DNA from: Lachnospiraceae bacterium
Lineage (GTDB): Bacteria; Bacillota; Clostridia; Lachnospirales; Lachnospiraceae
Direction: 5' to 3'
NCBI GenBank assembly: GCA_009774235.1
Contig: VSNJ01000016.1
Span: 1-44,637, forward strand
DNA: 44,637 nt
Shown here: one piece after another, positions 16,124-25,205 of the stretch
Numbering within the stretch: position 1 is the stretch's first letter
Layout: every line of letters begins with the position of its first letter
The notes under the pieces: model-generated
Seen by the model: only the letters and a program-made list of their open reading frames with translations
What the model was told of the DNA's origin: nothing
Database searches by the model: none
Made by a program: the position numbers and the translations under genes

Positions 16124-18370
16124 ATGGACAAACCAAGAAATGAACATTATTTAATTGAATACATAGTAACCTTATTAAATATCCTGGAAAATAACGATAT
16201 GGATGTTGCCCACATTATGGAATATGACGGACAGACAGGATTCTTCTCCTTAATGGAATCACAAAATATATATACAGCATATGAAGTAATAAAGTTTATG
16301 GATGAAATGCCAGGTGGATTTTTAATTTACCATGCTGATGATAAAGAAGAAATTATCTATGCTAATAAGGCACTGCTGCGTATTTTCAAGTGTAACAACC
16401 TTAAAGAATTCCGTAAACTTACAGGTAATTCTTTCAAAGGAATAGTATACCATGAAGACCTTGAAACGGTTGAAGATACTATTAAAAAACAAATCAGCTG
16501 CAGCCAGTACGACCTTGACTATGTGGAATACAGAATTGTATGTAAAGATGGTACAATGCGCTGGATAGAAGACTATGGACACTTTCTCCACAGTAAATCT
16601 GTAGGGGATATTTTCTATGTTTTCCTGGGCGATGCAACAAATAAAAAGAACCGCCAGCTGACAGAAAAGGAAGAAATATTAAATGATAAAAAACAAAAAG
16701 AACAAAAACTCCAGAAATTACAAAGCCTGGTTGAAGAATATGACAAAGAAATAAAACTAATTAACCAGGAACACCTGCGGCGCCTTGAAGTTATAGAAGG
16801 TCTTAGCATAAATTATGAATCAATTATTTACGCAGACCTTGACAAAGATATAGTAATGCCATACAGGCTAAGCAGCCGTACCAAATACCAGTTTAGAAAC
16901 CAGTTCCAGACATATACATTTACTTGGTATTCTTCAGATTATATAAATACCTGGGTACACCCAGAAGACCGCAAGACAGTTTTTATGGCTACAGACCCTT
17001 CACATATAAGGGAAAAACTGCTACATACTAAGACATATTATGTAAACTACCGTATTATTAATAATAGTGAAATACAATACATACAGTTGCGTATTGTCAA
17101 CGCTGCCAATAAAAAACAAAATGTTTCCCAGATTGTTATGGGATACCGTAGCGTTGATGAAGAAATACGGCGTGAAATGGAACAAAAACAAATATTAAAG
17201 GATGCATTAAATAAAGCAGACCTGGCTATTAATGCCAAAGATACATTTCTCTCTAATATGTCACATGATATGAGAACACCATTAAATGCAATTCTTGGGT
17301 TTACAGAACTTGCCAAAAAACAAGCCAGTGGCAATGGAAAATTAAAAAAATATCTTAACAAAATTGAAAAATCAGGTAAACAGCTTTTAGACCTGATTGG
17401 CAAAGTGCTAGAAATGTCATGGACAGAAGGAAGCAATTTACAAATAGAAGAAACGGAATGTAACCTATGTGATATTGTCCAGAATGTATATAACAGCTAT
17501 TCCGGACAGGCATCTGAAAAAAACATAACATTTTCTACACATTTCCAGAACCTTGAACATTGTGATGTATATAGTGACCCTGAAAAGCTGCAGCAGATTC
17601 TGTCCCAGCTGGCAGGCAATGCAATAACATATACAAAAAGCCATGGTAAAGTTGATATATGTGTAATAGAACTTGAAAAACTTCCAAATGGCTTTATAAC
17701 CTGCCAGTTTATAGTTAAAGATAATGGTATTGGTATTAGTAAAGAATTCCTGGAACATATTTTTGAACCTTTTGAACGTGAAAAAAATACTACACTCAGT
17801 GGTATACATGGTACAGGGCTTGGTCTTACAATTACCAAAAGTTATACAGAAATGCTAGGAGGAAAAATAGAAATTAAAAGCACTACTGGCAAAGGAAGCA
17901 CATTTACAGTTACATTAAATTTACGTATAAATACACATGAACACATAGCTCCTTCTGCCAATAAAAAAGATATTTTTCCTTATATTGCGAATAAAAAAAT
18001 CCTTCTTGTCGAAGATAATGAAATTAACCTTGAAATAGAAACAGAAATACTTGAAGGTCTCGGATTTACTATAGAAACAGCTAAAAATGGCTATATTGCT
18101 GTTGAAAAAATGAAAAATTCTAATCCTGGTGAATTTGACCTTATACTAATGGATATACAAATGCCAGTAATGGACGGCTTACAGGCAACAAAATATATAC
18201 GTAGCCTTGACAATCCCGGATTAGCCAATATACCTGTTATTGCACTATCTGCCAATGCTTTTGAAAGTGATAAACGTATGTCAATAGAAAGCGGCATGAA
18301 TGCACACCTTACAAAACCTATTGATGTGCCTATTCTTTTGGAAACAATCCTGAAAGCACTAGAAAGCTAA
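16124..18370 (+). CDS. Hybrid sensor histidine kinase / response regulator with PAS domain
   Basis: 748 residues from ATG 16124, behind GGAGGG; an earlier in-frame ATG at 16049 lacks a site. Order: PAS domain (~residues 60-165, GGFLIYHADDKEEIIYANKALLRIF, with PAC-like DGTMRWIEDYG), coiled coil (~175-215), a second PAS-like segment (~225-345), HisKA with His381 (FLSNMSHDMRTPLNAILGFTE), HATPase with N-box (QLAGNAITYTK), G1 DNGIGIS and G2 GTGLGLTI, and a receiver with Asp677 (LILMDIQMPVMDG). No membrane segment is seen, so it senses an internal signal. No partner regulator or output gene is adjacent. Confidence 0.9.
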   Translation: MDKPRNEHYLIEYIVTLLNILENNDMDVAHIMEYDGQTGFFSLMESQNIYTAYEVIKFMDEMPGGFLIYHADDKEEIIYANKALLRIFKCNNLKEFRKLTGNSFKGIVYHEDLETVEDTIKKQISCSQYDLDYVEYRIVCKDGTMRWIEDYGHFLHSKSVGDIFYVFLGDATNKKNRQLTEKEEILNDKKQKEQKLQKLQSLVEEYDKEIKLINQEHLRRLEVIEGLSINYESIIYADLDKDIVMPYRLSSRTKYQFRNQFQTYTFTWYSSDYINTWVHPEDRKTVFMATDPSHIREKLLHTKTYYVNYRIINNSEIQYIQLRIVNAANKKQNVSQIVMGYRSVDEEIRREMEQKQILKDALNKADLAINAKDTFLSNMSHDMRTPLNAILGFTELAKKQASGNGKLKKYLNKIEKSGKQLLDLIGKVLEMSWTEGSNLQIEETECNLCDIVQNVYNSYSGQASEKNITFSTHFQNLEHCDVYSDPEKLQQILSQLAGNAITYTKSHGKVDICVIELEKLPNGFITCQFIVKDNGIGISKEFLEHIFEPFEREKNTTLSGIHGTGLGLTITKSYTEMLGGKIEIKSTTGKGSTFTVTLNLRINTHEHIAPSANKKDIFPYIANKKILLVEDNEINLEIETEILEGLGFTIETAKNGYIAVEKMKNSNPGEFDLILMDIQMPVMDGLQATKYIRSLDNPGLANIPVIALSANAFESDKRMSIESGMNAHLTKPIDVPILLETILKALES

Positions 18371-18384
18371 AATAATTTATATTA

Positions 18385-18421
18385 AAGCAGCAGGAATATA
18401 GATAACATATTTCTGCTGCTT
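18385..18421. terminator. Bidirectional terminator-like hairpin
   Basis: AAGCAGCAGGAATAT (18385-18399) pairs with ATATTTCTGCTGCTT (18407-18421), with one mismatch and a loop of seven. It sits between the convergent hybrid kinase gene and the ABC permease gene. T-tracts are weak, so efficiency is uncertain. Confidence 0.6.
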
Positions 18422-18451
18422 AATAATAATATAAAATTTTTTTAATAACAC

Positions 18452-19546
18452 TTAATAATTACAAATATCTGTCTTTACCAGCTTCCTTCCCTGGAAAAAT
18501 GTTACTGGAATTAAAATAACCAGGTTACTAATAACCATTCCAGCCATAGACATATTATTATAATAAAAAAGCATTTTTCCATGTTTAATTAAATATAAAT
18601 TGTTAAACAAATATATCCACAACATCATTAAGAACGTTCCTGATATAATTCCAGCAATATCCATTAAAAGCACTTCTGATATAATCTTTAAACGTATTCT
18701 GGTTTTTGAAATACCTATTGCATTATATAACGCAAATTCTCCTTGTCTGTACTGGTACATTCCAGCAAAAGCTGCATTTATTGTAACTGCCATAATAATA
18801 GAAAGCAGAATTATAACAAAGAAATAAATATAATTAAAATTCCTGAACTGGCTGTCCATATGTTCTTTATAATAATCATTGTCCCCAATAAAAATATTAT
18901 ATTCTGAACCAATCTTGCCAAGCATCTCTTTAAATCCATTATTATCCATAGAAGAATTCAAAACCAGGTAATCTGCACTATCTGTATCACTAATGTAATA
19001 TATACTATACCCTTCATCATCTGTAATTGCATCTAATGTATAATTCTGGTTAGTAAATTCATCCTCTTCTGCTATAAGCGGGTCTCCAAGTTCCATCCCT
19101 CTGTTACTTGCCTGCAGACTGCTCATTATTACACTTCCATTGCCAAGCTCCTTGTTTTTATCAAGAAGTTTAATTCCAGTAAACTCACAATATGTTTCAA
19201 AATCTTCCTTATTGCGGAATGAATAATTTGCATCACCTGCATTAAAATTCATAATAGATTCAAAGTATATATCACTAAGCCTTCCCTGTGGCAAAACAGT
19301 TATTTTTTTCTCTTCTTCCAGCTTTTTTAGTGCTTTATAAAAATCTTCATAACTTTCATCTGTATTATATGGCCGTATTCTTGCAATTTTCTTATTTCTT
19401 TCCATTGAATAACCAAACATTGTACTTACATTTGATATATATAATCCAGCTATATAAATTGCAAATGTAAGCACAAACATAAATACCAGTAAAAAAGACC
19501 TTTTTTTATTTTGTTTCATATAATATAATGCAGAAAATGGTTTCAA
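18452..19546 (-). CDS. ABC transporter permease, FtsX/MacB type
   Basis: 364 residues from a TTG start at 19546 that overlaps the ATPase stop (ATTTGA), behind GAGAGGTGG, so translation is coupled. It has the FtsX layout: one N-terminal membrane helix (~residues 15-38), a ~200-residue extracytoplasmic domain, and three C-terminal helices (YFFVIILLSIIMAVTINAAFA, LLMDIAGIISGTFLMML, VISNLVILIPVTFF). It forms a heteromeric complex with the other permease and the ATPase. Such complexes export or extract peptides, lipids or antibiotics. The linked two-component genes suggest a stress- or peptide-responsive pump. Confidence 0.85.
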   Translation of the reverse strand: MKPFSALYYMKQNKKRSFLLVFMFVLTFAIYIAGLYISNVSTMFGYSMERNKKIARIRPYNTDESYEDFYKALKKLEEEKKITVLPQGRLSDIYFESIMNFNAGDANYSFRNKEDFETYCEFTGIKLLDKNKELGNGSVIMSSLQASNRGMELGDPLIAEEDEFTNQNYTLDAITDDEGYSIYYISDTDSADYLVLNSSMDNNGFKEMLGKIGSEYNIFIGDNDYYKEHMDSQFRNFNYIYFFVIILLSIIMAVTINAAFAGMYQYRQGEFALYNAIGISKTRIRLKIISEVLLMDIAGIISGTFLMMLWIYLFNNLYLIKHGKMLFYYNNMSMAGMVISNLVILIPVTFFQGRKLVKTDICNY

Positions 19547-20220
19547 ATCCCTTCACCACCTCTCCTGCCGCCAGCCATTCCATCCCACATCTCAATAACC
19601 TGGTCCGCATCTTTAAGTATCGAAAGGTCATGTGTAATAACAAGTACAAGATGTGTTTCTGAATACTCCTTAAGAATCCTCATAACAGCAAAAGCATTTT
19701 CATGGTCCAGCGCTGCTGTAGGCTCATCTGCAAAAAGAACTTTAGGATTATTTATCATTGCCCTTCCTATTGCAACACGCTGCCTCTGTCCACCTGAAAG
19801 TTTAGATGGCCTTTTTTTCAGTTCCCTTTCACCCAGCCCAAGTTTTCTTAAAATATCCCCAGCCCTTTCTTCTGTCTGTTTATTACTTTTGTCCGCTGCT
19901 ATAATAACATTATCCAGTGCTGACATATATGGAACTAAAAAATGCCTTTGGAATACAAAACCAAATTCTTTTCTCCTTAAATCTTCTCTTTCATAATCTT
20001 TTAAATTAATTATATCTTTTCCATTATATAATATTTCACCACCAGTTGGTCTCTTTAATGTAGAAAGACAATACATCAGCGTAGACTTGCCACTCCCAGA
20101 CGGGCCAATAAATCCAACCAGCCCTTTATCTGGCAGTTCAAGGTCAAAACCACCTAAAGCATACATTTTATTTTCTTTTTCAATATCATAAATCATTGTA
20201 ATATTTTTTACACTAAACAT
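19543..20220 (-). CDS. ABC transporter ATP-binding protein, LolD/MacB type
   Basis: About 225 residues from ATG 20220 behind AAAGGA; an in-frame start at 20250 would overlap the preceding gene. All motifs are intact: Walker A GPSGSGKST, Q-loop FVFQRHFLVP, signature LSGGQRQRVAIGRA, Walker B VLFADEPTAALD and H-loop VITHD. It powers the two FtsX-type permeases encoded on either side. The stop overlaps the next gene's TTG start. Confidence 0.9.
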   Translation of the reverse strand: MFSVKNITMIYDIEKENKMYALGGFDLELPDKGLVGFIGPSGSGKSTLMYCLSTLKRPTGGEILYNGKDIINLKDYEREDLRRKEFGFVFQRHFLVPYMSALDNVIIAADKSNKQTEERAGDILRKLGLGERELKKRPSKLSGGQRQRVAIGRAMINNPKVLFADEPTAALDHENAFAVMRILKEYSETHLVLVITHDLSILKDADQVIEMWDGMAGGRRGGEGI

Positions 20221-20236
20221 AGCCAGAATTCCTTTC

Positions 20237-21403
20237 TTACATATCATCATCTATTGCATCTATTGTTTTTATTTTATATATTTCAAACCTTACTGGTATC
20301 TGTAGGATTCCAAACAGTGCAATATATGCACATAATATTTCTATAAGGGTTTCAGGTATAAAGTATAAACATGTAAGCCCAAGTTCTGTTATAAGAAAGA
20401 TATCCAGTAATTTCATTAAAATAATACTCACTACAGCAGCGGTTAATAGTGCAGTTACAAAAACAAACAACATTTCACGCAGTATTGAATAATAAACAGC
20501 CTTCCTGCTATACCCAATAGATGAATACAAGCACCACTCACTGCGTCTGTCTCTCATATATGATATATTTACAATAACTACAAGTATTGCAACAATAACC
20601 ATAATACCTGCGAATATAAAATTTGTGGAACCAGAGATTGTATCAATTATTTCATCCTGAAGTTTCTTTTCACCATTTGCCAGGTCTATAAACTCTGAAT
20701 TCTCCAATATAACTCCCTGTTTCTCTATTGTCTTTTCAAGATTATGTACAGTGCCATCTGTCACAACACATAATTCAGGATTTGTAAATGTTTTATTATT
20801 ATTAGCTATACCACATCCAAAATAATAATCACATTCAATAATACCAACAATTTTTACATCACTGTTCCTGTTTAAAGTATCACCTTTCTTATAACCATGG
20901 TTTTTTATTATCTTTCTGTCTAATACAACTTCATCTTCCTTCTCTGGAAGACGTCCATCTGCCAGCTCTGCACCCATATGTTTTAATAATATATCCATTT
21001 GTTTTTTATTTGTCATTGGAATTTCAATATAATAATTTCCAACAATAGAAGTAACATATGCATATTCTGTCTGTACTATAAAGACATCCTCTATACCTTT
21101 ACACTTTTTAAAATCCCCCTTTATACTGTTATATTTCTTATTTACCGCATCCATATAGTCTTCTTCTGTAATACCGTCCTGCAAAATGCCAGCATCAATA
21201 TCCAGGTCTTTATCTGTTAATAATATATATTGTATATATTTGGTACTTTCTGTTAAAACTGACCTGAATGTTTCAGATGTTGTTGATAACAGAAACATTG
21301 ACATATATGTAATAATAAAAAACATAGCCAGGCTTACAACTAAAACAGATACTCTTCTTTTATTATTTTTTATATAATAAAAAGCCGGAATTTTCTGTGA
21401 CAT
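20237..21403 (-). CDS. ABC transporter permease, FtsX/MacB type (first gene of the set)
   Basis: 388 residues from ATG 21403 behind GGAGGT. It has an N-terminal helix (VSVLVVSLAMFFIITYMSMFLL), a large extracytoplasmic domain (~residues 45-255) and three C-terminal helices (IFAGIMVIVAILVVIVNISYM, LFVFVTALLTAAVVSIILM, LIEILCAYIALFGI). It is the longer of two non-identical permeases. It begins ~125 bp after the response regulator gene, with an intrinsic terminator between, so it may be transcribed from its own promoter under that regulator. Confidence 0.85.
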   Translation of the reverse strand: MSQKIPAFYYIKNNKRRVSVLVVSLAMFFIITYMSMFLLSTTSETFRSVLTESTKYIQYILLTDKDLDIDAGILQDGITEEDYMDAVNKKYNSIKGDFKKCKGIEDVFIVQTEYAYVTSIVGNYYIEIPMTNKKQMDILLKHMGAELADGRLPEKEDEVVLDRKIIKNHGYKKGDTLNRNSDVKIVGIIECDYYFGCGIANNNKTFTNPELCVVTDGTVHNLEKTIEKQGVILENSEFIDLANGEKKLQDEIIDTISGSTNFIFAGIMVIVAILVVIVNISYMRDRRSEWCLYSSIGYSRKAVYYSILREMLFVFVTALLTAAVVSIILMKLLDIFLITELGLTCLYFIPETLIEILCAYIALFGILQIPVRFEIYKIKTIDAIDDDM

Positions 21404-21474
21404 AATACACCTCCTGTAAATATATTTTATCTTCAAGGCCTCTGTACAAATATTACAACACTTTTCTGCTAATT

Positions 21475-21513
21475 AAAAAAGTAACCATAGTCATATCCTT
21501 ATATGACTATGGT
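21475..21513 (-). terminator. Strong intrinsic terminator after the response regulator gene
   Basis: CCATAGTCATAT (21485-21496) and ATATGACTATGG (21501-21512) are perfect 12-bp arms with a 4-base loop, extended by an A-T pair. On the minus strand the hairpin is followed by TTACTTTTTT. It ends the two-component transcript before the ABC operon. Confidence 0.85.
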
Positions 21514-21529
21514 AATATACGTAAAATAT

Positions 21530-22159
21530 TTATTCTTTCATAGCAACAATCAGTTTAGAACGGTCATGTATTCCTGTTTTATCATATATAGAAGAAATAT
21601 AATTTTTAACTGTCCCTTCTGAAATATATAATTCATCTGCAATCTGCCTGTTATTTAAACCCTTAGCAAGCAGTGTACATATTTCCTTCTCCCTTTCTGT
21701 CATATCTGCCAGCAAATCCTCATTTGCTTCTGCAATATTTTTATTCTTCTGTAAAAGTACCGCCAGACGCTCCATAACCTCGTGTCCAATTACATTCTGC
21801 CCTCCCATAATTCCTTCTACCGCAGCAAGTATAGCATCCTTGCCACCTCCTTTTAATAAATACCCATCCGCTCCGCCAGCGATTGCATTTGTAATATTTT
21901 TATCATCATAAAATGTAGTAAGTACCAGTATCTTAATCCATGGAAAGCCTTTTTTAATTTCTTTTATAAGTTCAATTCCACCCATACCTTTCATATTCAG
22001 GTCAACAAGTGCCATCTGGCATTGCTTTTCCCTAAGTATAGCTAAAGCCTCTTTGCCGTCATGCGCCATCCCAATTACTTTAATCTGGTTCATTGATAAA
22101 ATAATTTCAAGGCTTTCAAGTAATAGTGGTTCATCATCTACCAATAAAACTTCTAACAT
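21530..22159 (-). CDS. NarL/LuxR-family response regulator
   Basis: 209 residues. The receiver covers residues 1-120 with acidic pocket VDDE, phosphoacceptor Asp53 (ALVDLNMKGMGG), Thr in LVLTTFYDD and Lys in GYLLKGG. A LuxR-type helix-turn-helix follows (residues ~148-205, LTEREKEICTLLAKGLNNRQIADELYISEGTVKNYISSIYDKTGI). It pairs with the histidine kinase 70 bp upstream. The adjacent ABC operon is the likely target. Confidence 0.92.
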   Translation of the reverse strand: MLEVLLVDDEPLLLESLEIILSMNQIKVIGMAHDGKEALAILREKQCQMALVDLNMKGMGGIELIKEIKKGFPWIKILVLTTFYDDKNITNAIAGGADGYLLKGGGKDAILAAVEGIMGGQNVIGHEVMERLAVLLQKNKNIAEANEDLLADMTEREKEICTLLAKGLNNRQIADELYISEGTVKNYISSIYDKTGIHDRSKLIVAMKE

Positions 22160-22228
22160 ATAACAATTCTCCTTTTATACTGCTATTTTAGAATTTGTAA
22201 AATAGCATTTCTAAAATGACCATCTTAT

Positions 22229-23377
22229 TTATTCCAAAGGTATCATAACTTCTGCAAAAAAACCATTATTATTCTTAAATTCTGTACTGCCTCCTGCTTT
22301 CTCTGCATATTTTATAATTTTCTTAATACCGAAACCATTCTGTATCCTTTGTATAGCATTTTCACTATTAAAATTACTCTTTCCATTATCTGCAACAGAA
22401 ATTTTTAAATGTGTGCTGTCTGCTGAAAGCCATATATCAAACTTGTCTGCCATTCCATGTTTAACACCATTTACAAGAAATTCTTCTACTGCTCCTGTCA
22501 GGAATTCTGTATGTTCATGTGGAATCCAGAGTCCTGGTCCAATAATCTCCATATCAAAGTATACTTTAATTTCTGTATCCATTGTAAAGTTATCTATAAT
22601 AGCTTCTATTTCCATTTTAAAATCATCAATATGTATATTTTCTGACTCTTCATCCAAAACCCTCACAGCATGCCTGACAGCTTCAAGTCCCATCTGTATA
22701 CGCTCATTGGCAATCCTTGCTTTATCAGCCGCCCTGCCCGGGTCAGTTTCCCACAACATCCCAGCAGCGTCTAAAGCCATGCTTGCAGCTGTAATTGTAT
22801 GTCCTACACTATTGTGTATATTCCGGCTTATATTCTCCCTCTCTTCAAGCCTTGCATTTCTCTCAATAATATTATTCTGCATTATAAGAGCATGGTTTAA
22901 TTTCTTTTCAGCAAACCCGCTTAATGCCAGCTTTTGCATAGACAATATTATTTTATCCTTATAATCTGTATATGCTTCCATAGCTTTCTGCACATACCAT
23001 ATGGCAACAGATAAAGCAAAAACCACAATACTCTTTACAATCAGCACTGGAAAAATACCAGAAAAACAATTTATATTACAAACAGCCTGTACAACTGCAT
23101 ATATAACTGGTGGCAGTATAAAACTTGTCCTTTTATACCCCGCCTGCCCAAACAAAAGAAATATTAAAAAACCATCTGATAAAATGCAAAGCATTGTACA
23201 CAGCACTACTTTTATTATAATTATAAAAGTATTTATTTCATCTGAAATATTTTCTAATGTAAATACAAATAATAAAAGACCTGCTGTACATAACAAATAA
23301 TATGGTACTTTTGTATAGAATAACCCATACACTGCCAGAATTATTGTTAAAGCCTGTGTCCTTAAAAAACTGTCCAT
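22229..23377 (-). CDS. NarL-type membrane sensor histidine kinase
   Basis: 382 residues. The first ~130 residues hold about five hydrophobic helices. A short coiled coil follows, then a HisKA_3 phosphoacceptor segment (ENISRNIHNSVGHTITAASMALDAA, His188) and an HATPase domain (EFLVNGVKHGMADKFDI as N-box, VADNGKS as G1, NGFGIKKI as G2). This is the DesK/LiaS/NarX-type architecture without a large external sensor, as in kinases that detect membrane stress or the state of a linked transporter. It forms a two-gene operon with the NarL-type regulator. Confidence 0.9.
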   Translation of the reverse strand: MDSFLRTQALTIILAVYGLFYTKVPYYLLCTAGLLLFVFTLENISDEINTFIIIIKVVLCTMLCILSDGFLIFLLFGQAGYKRTSFILPPVIYAVVQAVCNINCFSGIFPVLIVKSIVVFALSVAIWYVQKAMEAYTDYKDKIILSMQKLALSGFAEKKLNHALIMQNNIIERNARLEERENISRNIHNSVGHTITAASMALDAAGMLWETDPGRAADKARIANERIQMGLEAVRHAVRVLDEESENIHIDDFKMEIEAIIDNFTMDTEIKVYFDMEIIGPGLWIPHEHTEFLTGAVEEFLVNGVKHGMADKFDIWLSADSTHLKISVADNGKSNFNSENAIQRIQNGFGIKKIIKYAEKAGGSTEFKNNNGFFAEVMIPLE

Positions 23378-23529
23378 ATAAAACCACCTATAATATTATA
23401 TATTTATTTTTTAAGTATAACAAAGAAAACATTTTATGCCAAGACAAAATACAAAAATAACATTTTACATATTATGCAAATAGGAGTACACTATATAAAT
23501 GAAATTAAAATACAGGAGGTATAATTAAA

Positions 23530-24240
23530 TTGGCTAAACAGGTAAAAAAACAAAACCAAAATAAAATAGTGCCTATAGTTGTAATTATAACAGCAATAAT
23601 AGTTATTGTATGCATAGTAGCAGCTATTGCCAATAACACCAAAAAAGACAGCAACAAACCAGGACAAAACACAGTACAGGACAAACCAGAAGACAAAACA
23701 CCAAATCCTTCTGAAAGTAGTACGGCAGAAGAAACTATATCAAAATGTTATGCAGATATTGTAATTAAAGATTATGGTACAATTACTGTTGAATTAGATG
23801 GAAAATCTGCACCTTTAACAGTACAGAATTTTGTTTCATTAGCTAAAGACGGGTTTTATAATGGACTGACATTCCATAGGATTATAGAAGGCTTTATGAT
23901 GCAGGGAGGCGACCCAGAAGGTACTGGCATGGGAGGGTCAGGCCAGACAATCCCTGGTGAATTTATTGCTAATGGGTATAATAACCAGCTGTCACATACC
24001 AGAGGGGCAATTTCTATGGCAAGGTCAAATAACTATAACAGTGCAAGCTCACAGTTTTTTATTGTACACCAGGACTATCCTAGTTTAGATGGACAATATG
24101 CAGTTTTTGGTTATGTAACAGAAGGAATAGAAGTAGTAGATGCTGTATGCACAGATGCACAGCCTGTAGATGGCAATGGTTCTATTGCACCAGACGCACA
24201 GCCTGTAATTACTTCTATTACTATACGTGATGAAGAGTAA
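23530..24240 (+). CDS. Membrane-anchored cyclophilin-type peptidyl-prolyl isomerase
   Basis: 236 residues from TTG 23530, nine bases behind GGAGGT. The head is positively charged, followed by one membrane helix (IVPIVVIITAIIVIVCIVAAIA, residues ~11-32), a polar linker rich in Lys/Pro/Ser, and a complete cyclophilin domain (residues ~75-235): FHRIIEGFMMQGGDPEGTG with the catalytic Arg, SSQFFIVHQD and GQYAVFGYV. It assists protein folding outside the membrane. It is followed 20 bp later by a HAD phosphatase, probably co-transcribed. Confidence 0.9.
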   Translation: MAKQVKKQNQNKIVPIVVIITAIIVIVCIVAAIANNTKKDSNKPGQNTVQDKPEDKTPNPSESSTAEETISKCYADIVIKDYGTITVELDGKSAPLTVQNFVSLAKDGFYNGLTFHRIIEGFMMQGGDPEGTGMGGSGQTIPGEFIANGYNNQLSHTRGAISMARSNNYNSASSQFFIVHQDYPSLDGQYAVFGYVTEGIEVVDAVCTDAQPVDGNGSIAPDAQPVITSITIRDEE

Positions 24241-24260
24241 AAGAAAGGATTATTTTTAAT

Positions 24261-25055
24261 ATGGAAAAACCTTGTATTAAATTAATTACAACAGATTTAG
24301 ACGGCACCCTTTTAAATGACAATAAAGAAGTCCCTGCTGGTTTCAGGGAATGGGTACTTGGACATAAAGAAATAAAAATGGTAATTGCAAGTGGCAGGCA
24401 ATATTATAATATCTGCAAACTATTTCCAGAAATGGAGGACAACCTGGTTTTTATGGCAGAAAACGGCGGGCTGGTTTTTGAGAATAATAAAGCTATCCAT
24501 ATTAATGGAATGTTGCCAGAGGATGTTATTTACTGTATTGGACATTTCCATACACAAAATAATTTTTCTCTTATTCTTAGTGGTGAAAAAGCTGCTTATA
24601 TGGAACACTCATCTGAAGAAGCAGAAAGAAATGCGCATATGTACTATGAAAAACTTGAATTTATTAATAATGTGGCAGATTGTATCCAGAATGACAAAAT
24701 TATTAAAATTGCTGTATTTATAGAAAATCATAATGCAGAAGAAGAATACAATAAACTCGGAGAATTTCATAAAAGGCTTGATGCATTGCTCTCTGGGGAC
24801 TGCTGGATTGATATAGCAAATAAATCTGTAAATAAAGGTAATGCAATTAAAATATTACAACAAAAATATAATATAAATCCAAGTGAATGTATAGCATTTG
24901 GCGATTACCTTAATGATACAGATATGTTATTACAGTGTGGTGAAAGTTATGCCATGCAAAATGCACATCCATCATTAAAAGAAATAGCAAAATATACAGC
25001 ACCTTCAAATAATGATGAAGGTGTTATGAAAATACTGGATAAATTAAATTTGTAA
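24261..25055 (+). CDS. HAD-superfamily (Cof-type) phosphatase
   Basis: 264 residues. Motif I TTDLDGTLL contains Asp12 (nucleophile) and Asp14; motif II is VIASGRQ; motif III is Lys in NKGNAIKIL; motif IV is FGDYLNDTDML. The cap domain between motifs II and III is of the Cof/IIB type, so the enzyme probably dephosphorylates sugar phosphates or similar metabolites. The exact substrate cannot be read from sequence. It lies 20 bp after the cyclophilin gene. Confidence 0.88.
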   Translation: MEKPCIKLITTDLDGTLLNDNKEVPAGFREWVLGHKEIKMVIASGRQYYNICKLFPEMEDNLVFMAENGGLVFENNKAIHINGMLPEDVIYCIGHFHTQNNFSLILSGEKAAYMEHSSEEAERNAHMYYEKLEFINNVADCIQNDKIIKIAVFIENHNAEEEYNKLGEFHKRLDALLSGDCWIDIANKSVNKGNAIKILQQKYNINPSECIAFGDYLNDTDMLLQCGESYAMQNAHPSLKEIAKYTAPSNNDEGVMKILDKLNL

Positions 25056-25205
25056 AATCCACAAATTATATTGCGCTTTAATACAATGTAATGTAGTTTA
25101 GTTAAGTAAAACATAATAATTATAGAACACCAAATCCTGTAATTATTGACAGACAAAATGATATTTTGTAAAATTTATTTTTAGCAAAATAGAAAGGAAA
25201 TAACA